A stretch of DNA of 64,000 bases, taken from Rhizophagus irregularis (Eukaryota > Glomeromycota > Glomeromycetes > Glomerales > Glomeraceae). The number at the start of each line of letters is the position of its first letter. Position 1 is the stretch's first letter. The stretch covers positions 436,501 to 500,500 of the forward strand of contig NC_089453.1 in NCBI RefSeq assembly GCF_026210795.1, written 5' to 3'. The notes beneath the pieces are model-generated. The model was not told the origin of the DNA. It did no database searches and saw only the letters and a program-made list of their open reading frames with translations. Shown here one piece after another: positions 1 through 10,785 of this stretch. A program made the position numbers and the translations under genes.

Positions 1-364
1 AAATTTAATTTTTTAATCAAATTTTTTTTTTTGTGAATAAAATATTTACCCATTGAATAACTTGACTTCTCAATTTAGGATCATTCTTTGGTAATAATTT
101 TTCTTCAGTATCATAATTTTCACAAAGATAAATCGCAATTGCGGTACTTTCAAATACAGGAAAATCATCTTTACTATGATCAACAATAGCAGGAATTTTC
201 CCATTCGGATTAATTTTTAAAAACCAAGGTTCAAATTGTTCATTCTTTCTCAATTCAATATTTTTTACTTTATAAGGAATTCCTAATTCTTCAAGAATGA
301 TACTAGGTTTTCCCCCATTTTGACCTCCGGTAGTATAAAGAGTAATATCAGGACTAGTAGTCAT
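1..364 (-). CDS. Ure2-like glutathione S-transferase, copy 1 (5' exon only)
   Basis: First exon (50-364) of a GST; the rest lies beyond the left edge of the window. It encodes the whole thioredoxin-fold glutathione-binding half: an N-terminal beta strand (ITLYTT), the QNGGK loop, the cis-Pro segment GKIPAI and the VFESTAIAIYL helix with the glutamate-serine pair that binds the gamma-glutamyl group. The exon ends at codon TGG followed by a GTAAAT donor at 49-48, exactly as in the four other copies here, so the missing helical exon 2 is expected just outside. The SxxDFPVFES style and the NG loop match the fungal Ure2p/nu-like GST class, which conjugates or reduces peroxides and disulfides with glutathione in the cytosol. 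Closest to copy 2. Confidence 0.85.
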
Positions 365-1357
365 TTTTTCTTTTTTTTTTGTGATAAAAAAATAAATTTT
401 TTTTTTGATTCTTTATATTAATTCTAGATCTGTGATTACGTAATAATGTAGTAATCGTTTAATTTATCTATTTATCTATTAAAGGTTACTTTCTTTTTCT
501 AAAATTACTCACTTCTTCATCCTATTTGGATATTCATAATAGATAATGAAAATTCTTCCTCCTTTCTAAAATTACGTATTTCCCATCTAATTTGGCTAAA
601 ACCCCTAAAAACCTAGTACGTAATTTAACTAGCGTTTATGTAAGGTACAAATCAATAAAGTTAATGTACTGCGAATAACGGTAATATTTTATTATTTTTT
701 TGCTACTTGAAAAAGCAGATAAATAAACTTGACTAAATAACAATAACCCATTAAATGTATATATATCCTTTTTAGATTTTGATCTTTTTTATCCCAACGC
801 GCAGTTTTTGCGTGAGATTAGCATGTGAAATATCGAGCAAATTGACTGTCCTTTTCTACTAGTCAGTCATTTTGTAATTCGTGGTATTAGTGTACATTGT
901 GTACATTTTTAATTTATTTAATAATAATAATAATAATGTGGGTTAAGTAGGATAAGTATTTTACATTGTGTACATTAATATTAATTATTCAAAACGTGGG
1001 ATAAATAAATACATTGTGTACATTTATAATAATTAAGACTATAAAAAATGTGGGTCAAATACATTTGTGTACATTTAATTTATTTAATAATATTTATTTT
1101 TTTTATTTTAAAAAATGTGAGACAAGTACATTGTGTATATTTATAATATTTATTTATTTAAAATGTGTTAATGACTGTAATCCAGATGATCGTGTCAAGT
1201 AGCTAAAGAACACCATCATCAACTTCATCTCATCTTAAACCCAACCCAATCTTCTTCAAATTATAACCATTTTTATAAAGTAACATATTTTCTTTGTATA
1301 ATGTTACAAAAAAAAGAATGTTAAAACGCGTGATCAATATGAATCGTGTGATCAATA
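365..1357. repeat. Left arm of segmental duplication (upstream of GST copy 1)
   Basis: About 1 kb of non-coding DNA that matches 2655-3660 closely, for example 'GTACGTAATTTAACTAGCG' and 'TATCGAGCAAATTGACTGTC' in both. Together with the GST first exon beside it, this shows a tandem block duplication of GST plus its upstream region. It holds a TGTACA motif array annotated separately. No gene seen. Confidence 0.8.
889..1170. repeat. Degenerate array of TGTACATTGTGTACA-type motifs (array 1)
   Basis: About five units, each a near-palindromic core ACATTGTGTACATT followed by AT-rich filler and a GTGGGTCAAGTA-like spacer, spaced roughly 55-65 bp. The same array is present upstream of GST copy 2 (3226-3490), and a single exact core lies in the LTV1/F-box promoter. 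Function unknown; it could be an old minisatellite or protein-binding sites. Confidence 0.6.
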
Positions 1358-1375
1358 GATAACATATAAACTTTG

Positions 1376-1467
1376 AACTAATTTAGCAAATCCTTCCAAT
1401 TTTTCAGGATTCTCACAAAATTCTTTAACTCTATCAGGAATTGGTCTGATAGGTGCATTTAGGTATT
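1376..1467 (-). pseudogene. GST exon 2 relic (3' end only)
   Basis: On the minus strand this reads as the C-terminal tail of a GST (PIPDRVKEF, NPEKLEGFAKL), aligned to the end of copy 2 exon 2. Only about 90 bp survive; upstream it breaks into unrelated poly-T sequence. It occupies the same relative place as the longer relic at 3688-4546, so it is the duplicated and further truncated version of that relic. Confidence 0.65.
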
Positions 1468-1847
1468 ATCGATTTTTTTTTTTTTTTTGGCGCGTGTAAA
1501 AAAAAAGTCACGGGATTCAATTAACCTTTGTGGTACAATTAATTTTTCGTTTCATCGTTGGTTACATAAATACTTTATATGTATATATAAATTATTACGA
1601 AAAATGATGAAATTTTGTATATTTATCCATTATTATTTCCTTAAATTTAATGTTTATCCTTATTAAGATTAAGGAAATTTTAATTAATTATTAATAAATT
1701 TTATTTGTATCATTTAATTTTTTTTTATTTAATGATTTTTGCATCACTATCGTCACTTGCCATTGTTTAACATTACAAAATTCAAATCAATAACAAACTT
1801 TATTTTATTTATGATAAAGTATACAATAAATTGAATTCATCTTGTTA
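1468..1847. other. Intergenic, nothing recognised
   Basis: AT-rich stretch between the GST relic and the 3' end of GST copy 2, with poly-T and TTTAATTATTAATAAA-like tracts. No open frame or structured repeat that I can support. Confidence 0.5.
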
Positions 1848-2654
1848 TCAAATTTTAAATCGATCTTTGAAATAAATGTGCATTAATTTTTCAAATTCTT
1901 CCAATTTTTCTGGATTTTCCTGAAATTCTTTCATTTTATCAGGAACTGGTACATTTAACCCTTTTTGAGTTGCTGGTCTTGCATCAATACGTTCGATCCA
2001 AGCTTTTAAATTTGGAAATTCATCAATACTTTCTACTCCAGAAAAAAAATGCCCTCTGACCATAGGATAACTCATGGCATCCGCCAATGTAAATTTATTT
2101 CCTACTAAATATTCTTTTCCTTCCAATGATTTATTCAAAACTCCGTAAATTCTTTTGATTTCATTGGCACATTTATTAATGGCGAATGGAACTTTTTCTG
2201 GGTTGAACCTACAATAAAAGTTGGATTGTCCTTGCGTAGGTCCAATTCCTGACGCTTCGAACATAACCTAATATTTTGATAAAAAGTTTTAATTTTTTTT
2301 TTTAGTTAATCAAATTTTGTTATGTGAATAAAAAATATTCACCCATTGAATAACTTGACTTCTTAATTTAGGATCATTCTTTGGTAATAATTTTTCTTCA
2401 GGATCATAATTTTCACAAAGATAAATGGCAATTGCGGTACTTTCAAATACAGGAAAATCATCTTTACTATGATCAACAATTGCAGGAATTTTCCCATTCG
2501 GATTAATTTTTAAAAACCAAGGTTCATATTGTTGATTCTTTCTCAATTCAATATTTTTTACTTTATAAGGAATTCCTAATTCTTCAAGAATGATACCAGG
2601 TTTTACCCCATTTTGAGTTCCGGTAGTATAAAGAGTAATATCAGGAGTAGTCAT
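1848..2654 (-). CDS. Ure2-like glutathione S-transferase, copy 2
   Basis: Two exons: 2343-2654 (thioredoxin fold) and 1848-2267 (helical domain), joined TGG|GTT in phase 0 across a 75-bp GT-AG intron, giving 243 aa, a normal GST length. Exon 1 shows ITLYTTGTQNG, PWFLKINPNGKIPAIVD and VFESTAIAIYL, the glutathione site of Ure2p/nu-type enzymes. Exon 2 shows the linker GPTQGQ, EYLVGNKFTLADAMSYP (the N-capping box) and PNLKAWIERI. The ATG at 2654 follows a poly-T stretch and is the only in-frame start. Likely a cytosolic glutathione-dependent detoxification enzyme; the substrate cannot be read from sequence. Tandem neighbour of copy 1, whose first exon is nearly identical. Confidence 0.92.
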
Positions 2655-3660
2655 TTTTTCTTTTTCTTCTTTTTTTTAGAAAAAAAAAAAGAATTTTTTT
2701 TTTATAACTCTCGATCTATGATTACGTAATGATGGAGTAAATCGTTTAATTTATCTATTAAAGGTTACTTATACATGCATTTTCTATATTTACGATTGAC
2801 AATATGTCATAATGACAATTCTTTTCCTAAAGCTACTTTCTTCTTTATCCTATTTGATATTCATAATAGAAAATGAAAATTCTTCCTCCTTTTTACAAAA
2901 TTCTGAAATTACGTACTTCCCATCTAATTTTGGCTAAAACCCCTAAAAAACCCAGTACGTAATTTAACTAGCGTTTGTGTAGGGTACAAATCAAGAAAGT
3001 TAATGTATTGCGAATAACGGTAATATTTTACTATTTTTTGCTACTTTAAAAAAAGCAGATAAATAAACTTGACTAAATAACAACCATTGAAAAATGTATA
3101 TATCCTTTTTAGATTTTGATCTTTTTTATCTCAACGCGTGAGAGTAAAATTGATTAGCATGTGAAATATCGAGCAAATTGACTGTCCTTTTCTACTATCA
3201 GTCATTTTGTAATTCGTGGTATTAGTGTACATTGTGTACATTTTAATTTATATAATAAAAATGTGGGTTAAGTATAAGTATTTTACATTGTGTACATTAA
3301 TATTAATTATTCAAAACGTGGGATAAATAAATACATTGTGTACATTTATTCTATTTAATAATAATCAAGACTATAAAAAATGTGGGTCAAATACATTTGT
3401 GTACATTTAATCTATTTAATAATATTTATTTATTTTAAAAAATGAGAGACAAAGTACATTGTGTATATTTTTATTTAAAATGTGTTAATGACTGATATCC
3501 AGATGATCGTGTCAAGTAGCTAAAGAATACCAACATCAACTTCATCTCATCTTAAACCCAACCCAATCTTCTTCAAATTATAACCATTTTTATAAAGTAA
3601 CATATTTTCTTTGTATAATGTTACAAAATGTTACAAAAAAAGAATGTTAAACGCGTGATC
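2655..3660. repeat. Right arm of segmental duplication (upstream of GST copy 2)
   Basis: Homologous to 365-1357 with small indels. It carries the same landmarks in the same order: GATTACGTAATG, the CCCATCTAATTTTGGCTAAA box, the TGTACA array, then CTTCATCTCATCTTAAACCC. No gene seen. Confidence 0.8.
3226..3490. repeat. Degenerate array of TGTACATTGTGTACA-type motifs (array 2)
   Basis: Duplicate of the 889-1170 array with slightly different spacer lengths, so copy number or length has drifted since the duplication. Confidence 0.6.
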
Positions 3661-3687
3661 GTGATCGATAGATAACATATAAAACTT

Positions 3688-4546
3688 AGCAAACTCTTCC
3701 ATATTTCTCATTCTCATGAAATTCTTTAACTCTATACATTTAAACCTTTTCGAATAGCAGGCCTTGCTTCAATACGTGCGATCCAGGCTGTTAAATTTGT
3801 AAATTCATCAATACTTTCTATACCAGAAATAAAATGAGATCTGACCTAAGGATAACACAGAATCCGCCAAAGTAAATCTATCCCCTACTAAATAATCTTT
3901 CCTTCCAAAAATTTGTTCAAAACGGAGTAATATCATTTGGTTATCGTTTAATGGTGGAACTTTTTCTAGTGAGTACCTAATATTGTTCTTGTGTACGCCC
4001 AAGACATCCCTCTTCGAACATAACCTATCATTTATATAAAATTCAATTTTTTTTGTGTGAATAAAATAAAATATTTACCCATTAAATAACTTGACTTTTT
4101 AATTTAGGTTCCTTTGGTAATAATAGTTCACAATCGCATCACTTTCAAATACATGAAAATCTTTCTTTACTATGAACAGTAATAGCAGGAATTTTATCAT
4201 TCGGATTAGTATTATTTATTTCACGGGGAGTTGGAAATAATAGGGTTTTTTTCCCTTCGGGAAAAAAGCCCTATTGTTTTCCCTTCCCAGGAAATAAATG
4301 GGTAATCCCCTGGAGCGTGTCACTCATTAAATATTAACTATTTTAACTATTTTAAACTAAAATTAGTAATTTCCCGGCTATCTATATGAGACCGGGAATA
4401 ACTAAACGAAGATTCCCGGTCATTTATAAACTCAGCTAATCACTCGCAATTTTTAAAAATTAGTATGAAGGTGATCATGAGTGACACTTAGTGCAACAGG
4501 GAATTAATTTTTAAATACCAAGGTTCATATTGTTCGCAATCAGTTG
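3688..4546 (-). pseudogene. Decayed GST copy, interrupted by a mobile insertion
   Basis: Both exons of a sixth GST can be recognised: exon 2 remnants at 3688-4025 (EYLVGN-type capping box as DYLVGDRFTLAD, then a damaged MFEE start) and exon 1 remnants at about 4080-4208 and 4503-4546. The frame is broken at several places, exon 1 has lost a segment around the KLLPK region, and a 294-bp insertion separates GKIPA from FLKIN. It cannot encode a functional enzyme. It is the fuller version of the relic at 1376-1467. Confidence 0.8.
4209..4502. mobile_element. Composite MITE-like insertion with 4-bp target duplication
   Basis: Intact GST copies read TCGG-ATTA-ATTTTT here; in this copy the ATTA is doubled (4205-4208 and 4503-4506) around 294 extra bases, a clean insertion footprint. 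The left part (4214-4299) is a long hairpin with matching ends ATTTATTTC/GAAATAAAT and a CCCTTCGGG tip. The right part (about 4306-4502) has imperfect terminal inverted repeats, CCTGGAGCGTGTCACTCAT against CCCTGTTGCACTAAGTGTCACTCAT. No coding capacity, so non-autonomous; superfamily not assignable. Confidence 0.65.
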
Positions 4547-5287
4547 GTATTGTGTTATTACAGCAAATCCGATCACTCCAAAAAATGGTGTAAGAATAAA
4601 AAACCAAATAAACTACTTTTTTTGGATTCATTATGTTAGCCTTTCAATATTTTGGTCTTCTCATTTTTTTTAATTGATTCTTTTTTTTCTTAAAATGGAA
4701 TTTTGGCGTAAAACTTTGTGAATCATTAATGTAAAATGTAAATATGATTGCGTTTGACAAACCTTTATTTCAAAATTGCCTTTTACAGAAAGTTGAAAAA
4801 TCGTAAGGTTTGCATTTCGAAAATTTCGACATAATTTATTTTCTCACCAAAAATGTTTAGTTTTTTTAGAAACAAAGTTTTTAACAAACTTGGCATAGGG
4901 ACAAATAAGATAAGTCAATGAATAAAAAGTATATTATAAAATCCTCCGATATTATTACGAATTTCGAATTTGACATTCATTAAATTTTTTTTAGCGTAAA
5001 AACTTATTATTATTAACATTTGAAATTAGAGAAAATGATAAATTTTTTGGACAAATAAAAAACTGAAAAATCGAAAATGTTATCAAAAAACTTAAATTTC
5101 ATTATAAGATAATTTTATGCTGATCAGGAATACAACTATATTTTTACGTTTTGCATTTTATTATGTTTAATATAAATGGCAAAATTAAATTTTACGAAAA
5201 AAAACAATAAATAACAGAAATCACACATAAAGAAATTTCAAACAAAAAAAAAATTGTATTTACACTATCTTCATTCAAAATTTAAAA
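4547..5287. other. Intergenic, upstream of membrane-protein gene
   Basis: About 740 bp, strongly AT-rich, with no conserved coding signal on either strand. It should contain the promoter of the gene starting at 5288. Confidence 0.5.
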
Positions 5288-6441
5288 ATGTCATCAAATG
5301 ATACTCCATATAATCCAGCTGAAGAAACAATTAATTCAATTCTCACTGGATTACTTCCAGTATTGATATTTGGTCTGTTTAATGGTTTTGAAGATGATAA
5401 AAAAAAGATAATATCCATGATAAATATATTTGATGATTTTGTCATATTTGCGTCTATTACCATATACCCTTTGATCACAGCATTTGAATGGTATCAATAT
5501 TATACTAAGTCTAACAAAATAATGGTTATTAGAATTTACATCATTGCAGCAATATTTGGAATAATTTCATACAGCTTTTTCTTGTTTATTCGATACAAAA
5601 GCAAAATAATTGGAGTTAAAGAAAATGAAAACAACGAACAAAAAAACGAAGAAAAGAAAAAAAAATAGAAGAGGAAAGAAATGATGAAACAAGTATAAGT
5701 CTTGATGAAGCAAATGAAAATAAAGATAATGAGAGAGAAAACAATGAAGATGGGAGGAAAATAAAACATATACTAGTTAATGAAATTTTAGTTTGTTTCT
5801 TCTTTATAATACTAACCATTATACCAGTTTTTGGGTATACCACCTTCGTCAAAGGTGATCTTGAGGATAATGGTGTTTCAAACGTTGACATTAAATACGT
5901 AAGTAATTATTGCACAAAAATCTTTGGAGTTAACAAATGCAACAGTTTGAGGATAGCAAATATCATAGTATATGTTTGTAGTATCGGATTACACATTTTA
6001 CAGCTGATTTATATCTGTTATAAAGCAAGATTATACAAACTACACAAACGTGAAAATAAAATTTTGAGATGGTTCACAAGTATTTTAAAACATATCAATA
6101 TAATTACATTAATTGTTTATCCAGCTATTATATCGGGATATTTAATTAGCACCAACCTTATTACTACAAAAATAGCCTTTGGAATTTGTACTATATCTTT
6201 TACTAGATTAGTTAACCATTTTAATGAAAAACCTGAAAAAGTCAATACATTAATCTCTTTTTATCTGAATAGCAATAATACCAATAATTATACAGCTAAA
6301 GAACAAATAGAAAAGGATATTGAAGATTTAACAAAAAAGTTAAATGACAAAATAGGCGAATTGAAAGAACTAAAAAAGGGTGATGGAAGAACAAAGGACG
6401 AAAAAGAATATATTCTCAATATACTGAATAGTCTTTTATAA
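5288..6441 (+). CDS. Polytopic membrane protein of unknown function, frame break at A9 run
   Basis: Frame from ATG 5288 encodes about 126 aa with three hydrophobic segments (near ILTGLLPVLIFGLF, FVIFASITIYPLI, IIAAIFGIISYSFF), ending at TAG 5666. A second frame, open from 5620 to TAA 6441, continues without interruption into an acidic linker, three or four more membrane segments (VCFFFIILTIIPVF, IIVYVCSIGLHIL, IITLIVYPAIISGYLI) and a C-terminal coiled coil (EKDIEDLTKKLNDK). The frames overlap in a lysine-rich stretch with a nine-A run (5657-5665); one more A would give a single 384-aa, roughly seven-span protein. So this is a homopolymer error, a recent null allele, or -1 slippage. No family recognised; not obviously a known transporter or receptor. 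Confidence 0.6.
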
Positions 6442-7125
6442 AATATTAATTTGAAATTCAGGTTTTTTTTCTAGCTATCGTTTGTGTTTCACCTTCACCT
6501 TAATATTACCACTTCTGGCCATTTATTACTTATAGTTAAATGTAATTTAGTCTATAAAAAAAAGTTTTGCTCAGAGTTAAATAACCCAGGGTTAAATCAA
6601 CCCCCTAAAAATTTATATTTTACATGGTTTTTTTGCCAATCAATTTTGATTGGTCAATTTTCGTTAAAAATTTGCAACACTTTTTTATTCGCAAAATTTT
6701 TTCTGTACTATAATGGTTTAAAAACATTTAATTAAAGTTTATTAATTAGAAAAAACTATCAAATTCATACTTTATTAATTTTTAACAGGACTAGTAATTA
6801 TGGTACTGTACACAAAAAAATACAAGACAATAGCAAACAAAAGAACAAAGCTATAAAGATAAAGAGTGAAACACATGAAGAAAGTGTTTTCCTGTATGAC
6901 AGTAACGTTTTTTATCGCAACGGGTTCAACGACTAGTTTTAAAATAAATTTAAAAAGTATCTTACATAAAAGCCTAATTTGTTATCAATAATTGTAGTTT
7001 AATGACCAGTTATAATAACTATTTATTATTGTCATCCCTAATCCTTAAATAAATGGCTTGTTATTTCTATTCAATTTCTTTATTTAATAGCCTAAAATAA
7101 AGTTATACTTTCATTAATTACAGTA
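6442..7125. other. Intergenic between convergent genes
   Basis: Terminators of the membrane-protein gene and the triple-kinase gene meet here. A palindrome, CCAATCAATTTTGATTGG, lies near 6633-6652. The small open frame around 6484-6735 shows no protein-like signal. Nothing else supported. Confidence 0.45.
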
Positions 7126-10100
7126 TTATGTATTTATGCTAAATTCCTTTCGGGTAAAATTTTTATTAGAGATATGTAGTTCTGATTCATCATTAGTACT
7201 TTGAGGGGCCGTAACATCGTCTTGTTTGTTTGATGATTGAAGACCCTCGTTTGTTTTTGTGATGATCGCTTTTAACCAATCAACTACTTGATTTATGGTT
7301 GGGCGATTTTCTGGTTCACCATCCCAACATTCTAAAAAAATAAATAAATAAATATAATAAATAATATTTAAATAATTAAATTTAAAATTTGCTTACTTGT
7401 ATAAATATTTTCATAATTTTCAGGTGTACCGGGAACAACGGTTTCTCTAAGACCTTGTGAAATTTCACGAATTAAACCAATATCATATCGTTCACCTTCA
7501 ACATAAAAGGGAGGTTGTCCATTAGAAATTTCCCATAATAATACGCCAACACTGTAAACATCACTTTTTTCATTTAATGAATACATTTGTGTTGATTGAT
7601 TATTGTTGTTTCTCCGTCTGATAAAGATTTTTGGATCAATATAAGGAGCTATCCCAAATATTTCACCTTGAAGATTGGATAATGTTCCAATCTTTTTTGA
7701 CAATCCAAAATCTGCTAATTTAATCCCTTTTTGATGGACTAATACATTTCCGGAGTGCTATTAAAAAAAATATATTAAATAAGTAATTTATTCTTTAACA
7801 GTTAAAGTAATAAAATGCTATTAATAACTAAATAACGTATCTTACCAAATCACAATGCACAATTTCTTTACTATGTAAGCATGATACACCACGAGCTAAC
7901 TGGTATGCTAAATTGTATTTATCATCCCACGTAAGATTACTAAAATTATTCTTCAAATAGCTTCGAAGATTACCACCATCCGCGTACTCCATTACTAACA
8001 TATAATTTTTATTATTATGATTTTCTAAAGAATGACCTGATTCAGATTTTGTTATTCCAAAAAAACGAATAATATTATTATGAAAATCAACTTTAAGTAA
8101 AATTTTTAACTAAATAAATAGATTCAAATTTTTAAAATAAATATAATATACTAAAAAATAATAGACTAAAAGAATATATATAGATATATAGATATCACCT
8201 CATTAATAATTTCTTCCTTAGATGTATTGTTAAGTTTAAAAGATTTCAACGCGAATTGTTGCTCTGAATTTTTCAAATTTGCACGGAAAACTGTTCCAAA
8301 ACCTCCAGTACCAACTTGTCGAATATCACTAAATTGTTTATAATCATAATATTGTAAATATTCTTCTTCAATAGCTTTTTCAATCCAATCGATCCGTTCA
8401 TTTGTATTTTCGTTAGTCTGGCTTTCAAAATTATCTGGCACATTTGTTTTTAACCAATCAACTACTTGATATATGGTTGGACGATTATCCGGTTCACCGT
8501 CCCAACATTCTAAGAAAAATATATATATAATTTAAGATTAATTAATATTTATTTATTTAAAGCTTAAAATTTAACTTACTAGTATAAAGATTTACATAAT
8601 CTTCGGGTGTACCAGTAACAGGCGTTTCTCTAAAGCCTTGTGAAATTTCCAGTGCTAATCCAATATCATATTCTTCATCTTCAACATAAAAAGGACGTTG
8701 TCCACTAGATATTTCCCATAATAATACGCCGATACTGTAAATATCGCTCTTTTCATTTAATGAGTATCTTTTATTTTCCAACTTTTTTGGATCAATATAA
8801 GGAAGCAATCCAAATACTCTGGATTGGGAATTGGATGACGTTTCAATTCTTTTTGATAATCCCAAATCTGCCAATTTGATCGTGTTTTGATGGACTAATA
8901 CATTGTCTGAGTGCTATTAAAAATGTATATATTAAAGTAAATGCAAATATAACATTACTATTAAAATGATTAAATAATAATAAATAATTACCAAGTCATT
9001 ATGGACAATTCCTTCATTATGTAAGCATGATACACCACAAGCTAACTGGTATGCTAAATTGTATTTATCATCCCACGTAAGGTTACTAAAATTATTCTTC
9101 AAATAGCTTCGAAGATTACCACCATCCGCGTACTCCATTACTAACATATAATTTTTATTATTATGATTTTCTAAAGAATGACCTGATTCAAATTTTGTTA
9201 TTCCAAAAAAACGAATAATATTATTATGAAAATCAACTTTAAGTAAAATTTTTAACTAAATAAATAGATTCAAATTTTTAAAATAAATATAATATACTAA
9301 AAAATAATAGACTAAAAGAATATATATAGATATCACCTCATTAATAATTTCTTCCTTAGATGTATTGTTAAGTTTAAAAGATTTCAACGCGAATTGTTGC
9401 TCTGAATTTTTCAAATTTGCACGGAAAACTGTTCCAAAACCTCCAGTACCAACTTGTCGAATATCACTAAATTGTTTATAATCATAATATTGTAAATATT
9501 CTTCTTCAATAGCTTTTTCAATCCAATCGATCCGTTCATTTGTATTTTCGTTAGTCTGGCTTTCAAAATTATCTGGCACATTTGTTTTTAACCAATCAAC
9601 TACTTGATATATGGTTGGACGATTATCCGGTTCACCGTCCCAACATTCTAAGAAAAATATATATATAATTTAAGATTAATTAATATTTATTTATTTAAAG
9701 CTTAAAATTTAACTTACTAGTATAAAGATTTACATAATCTTCGGGTGTACCAGTAACAGGCGTTTCTCTAAAGCCTTGTGAAATTTCCAGTACTAATCCA
9801 ATATCATATTCTTCATCTTCAACATAAAAAGGACGTTGTCCACTAGATATTTCCCATAATAATACGCCGATACTGTAAATATCGCTCTTTTCATTTAATG
9901 AATACATTTGTGTTGATTGATTATTATTGTTTCTTCTTCCCCTGATAAATCTTTTTGGATCAACATAAGGAATCACTCCAAATAATTTGGATTGGAAATG
10001 GGATGATGTTCCAATTCTTTTTGATAATCCAAAATCTGCCAATTTGATCGTGTTTTGATGGACTAATACATTGCACGAGTGCTATTAAAAATGTATATAT

Positions 10101-10785
10101 TAAAGTAAATGCAAATATAACATTACTATTAAAATGATTAAATAATAATAAATAATTACCAAGTCATTATGGACAATTCCTTCATTATGTAAGCATGATA
10201 CACCACAAGCTAACTGGTACGCCAAATTGTATTTATTATTCCAAGTAAGATCAGTAAAACTTTTCTTCAAATAGTTTCTAAGAGTACCACCGTCTGCATA
10301 TTCAATTACTAACATATAGTTCATACGATTTTCTAAAGAACAAAAGAAATAAATATTAAATTGAATTTGAATATTACAATAAATTTGTTATCATTAAATA
10401 ATATTCATAATACCTGACTTAAATTTTGATATTCCATGGAAGCGAATAATATTATTACTATAATCTGCATCTCGTTGTAATTTAATCTAAATTATGTAAA
10501 TTTGAATATTAAATATTACAATAAAGAGTAAAAGTTATAGAAATATTGAAAATGCATTACGTATTTCATAATTACCTCACGAACAATTTCTTTCACGGTG
10601 TTGCTTTCAGGATTAATAAAAGATTTTAACGCTAAATGTTCAAAATTTTTCCACTTTGCACGGTACACTTTTCCGAAACCTCCGCTACCAATTTGTTGAA
10701 TGTCATTAAATTGATTGTATTCATAATATTTTAAATGTTCTTTAACAATAGCTTCTTCGATCCAATTAATCCATTCATTTGCCAT
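7126..10785 (-). CDS. Tandem triple protein kinase (three TKL-like domains in one protein)
   Basis: Eleven exons, minus strand: 10576-10785, 10414-10486, 10160-10332, 9718-10081, 9337-9647, 8992-9255, 8580-8913, 8199-8509, 7846-8109, 7397-7757, 7126-7331; all junction phases agree, giving about 956 aa. Only the first domain has an ATG (10785). Domains 2 and 3 start inside exons that run in frame from the preceding domain's ECWDGEP-NRPTI-VVDWLK end, so the domains are fused. Domain 1 (about 20-295): GSGGFG, ALK, HNDL..N, DFG. Domain 2 (about 328-598): GTGGFG, ALK, HNDL..N, DLG instead of DFG. Domain 3 (about 632-910): GTGGFG, ALK, HCDL..N, DFG. All three keep the ATP lysine, catalytic Asp and metal-binding Asn/Asp, so none is an obvious pseudokinase. 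Style matches the expanded tyrosine-kinase-like families of Glomeromycotina. Substrates unknown; no signal peptide or membrane segment. Confidence 0.85.
7900..10220. repeat. Tandem ~1.14-kb intragenic duplication
   Basis: About 7900-9050 and 9045-10220 are head-to-tail copies covering one kinase module each, introns included. Introns and exons 8110-8585 and 9256-9725 are almost base-for-base identical apart from an 8-9 bp indel in a TATAGA tract, and the intron at 8914-8991 matches that at 10082-10159. Near-identity in introns means the duplication is recent or kept alike by gene conversion. Confidence 0.85.

Noticed and set aside
889-1170. CRISPR-like array of TGTACA repeats
   Set aside because: Repeats are degenerate, spacers are AT-rich and related to each other, and the genome is eukaryotic.
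6484-6735. Plus-strand frame of 83 codons
   Set aside because: No conserved motif, odd hydrophobic composition from AT-rich DNA, and overlaps a palindrome.
8166-9579. Separate small kinase genes starting MPDNFESQ at 8441 and 9579
   Set aside because: The apparent starts are GTG codons in the middle of exons whose frame continues from the preceding kinase domain.
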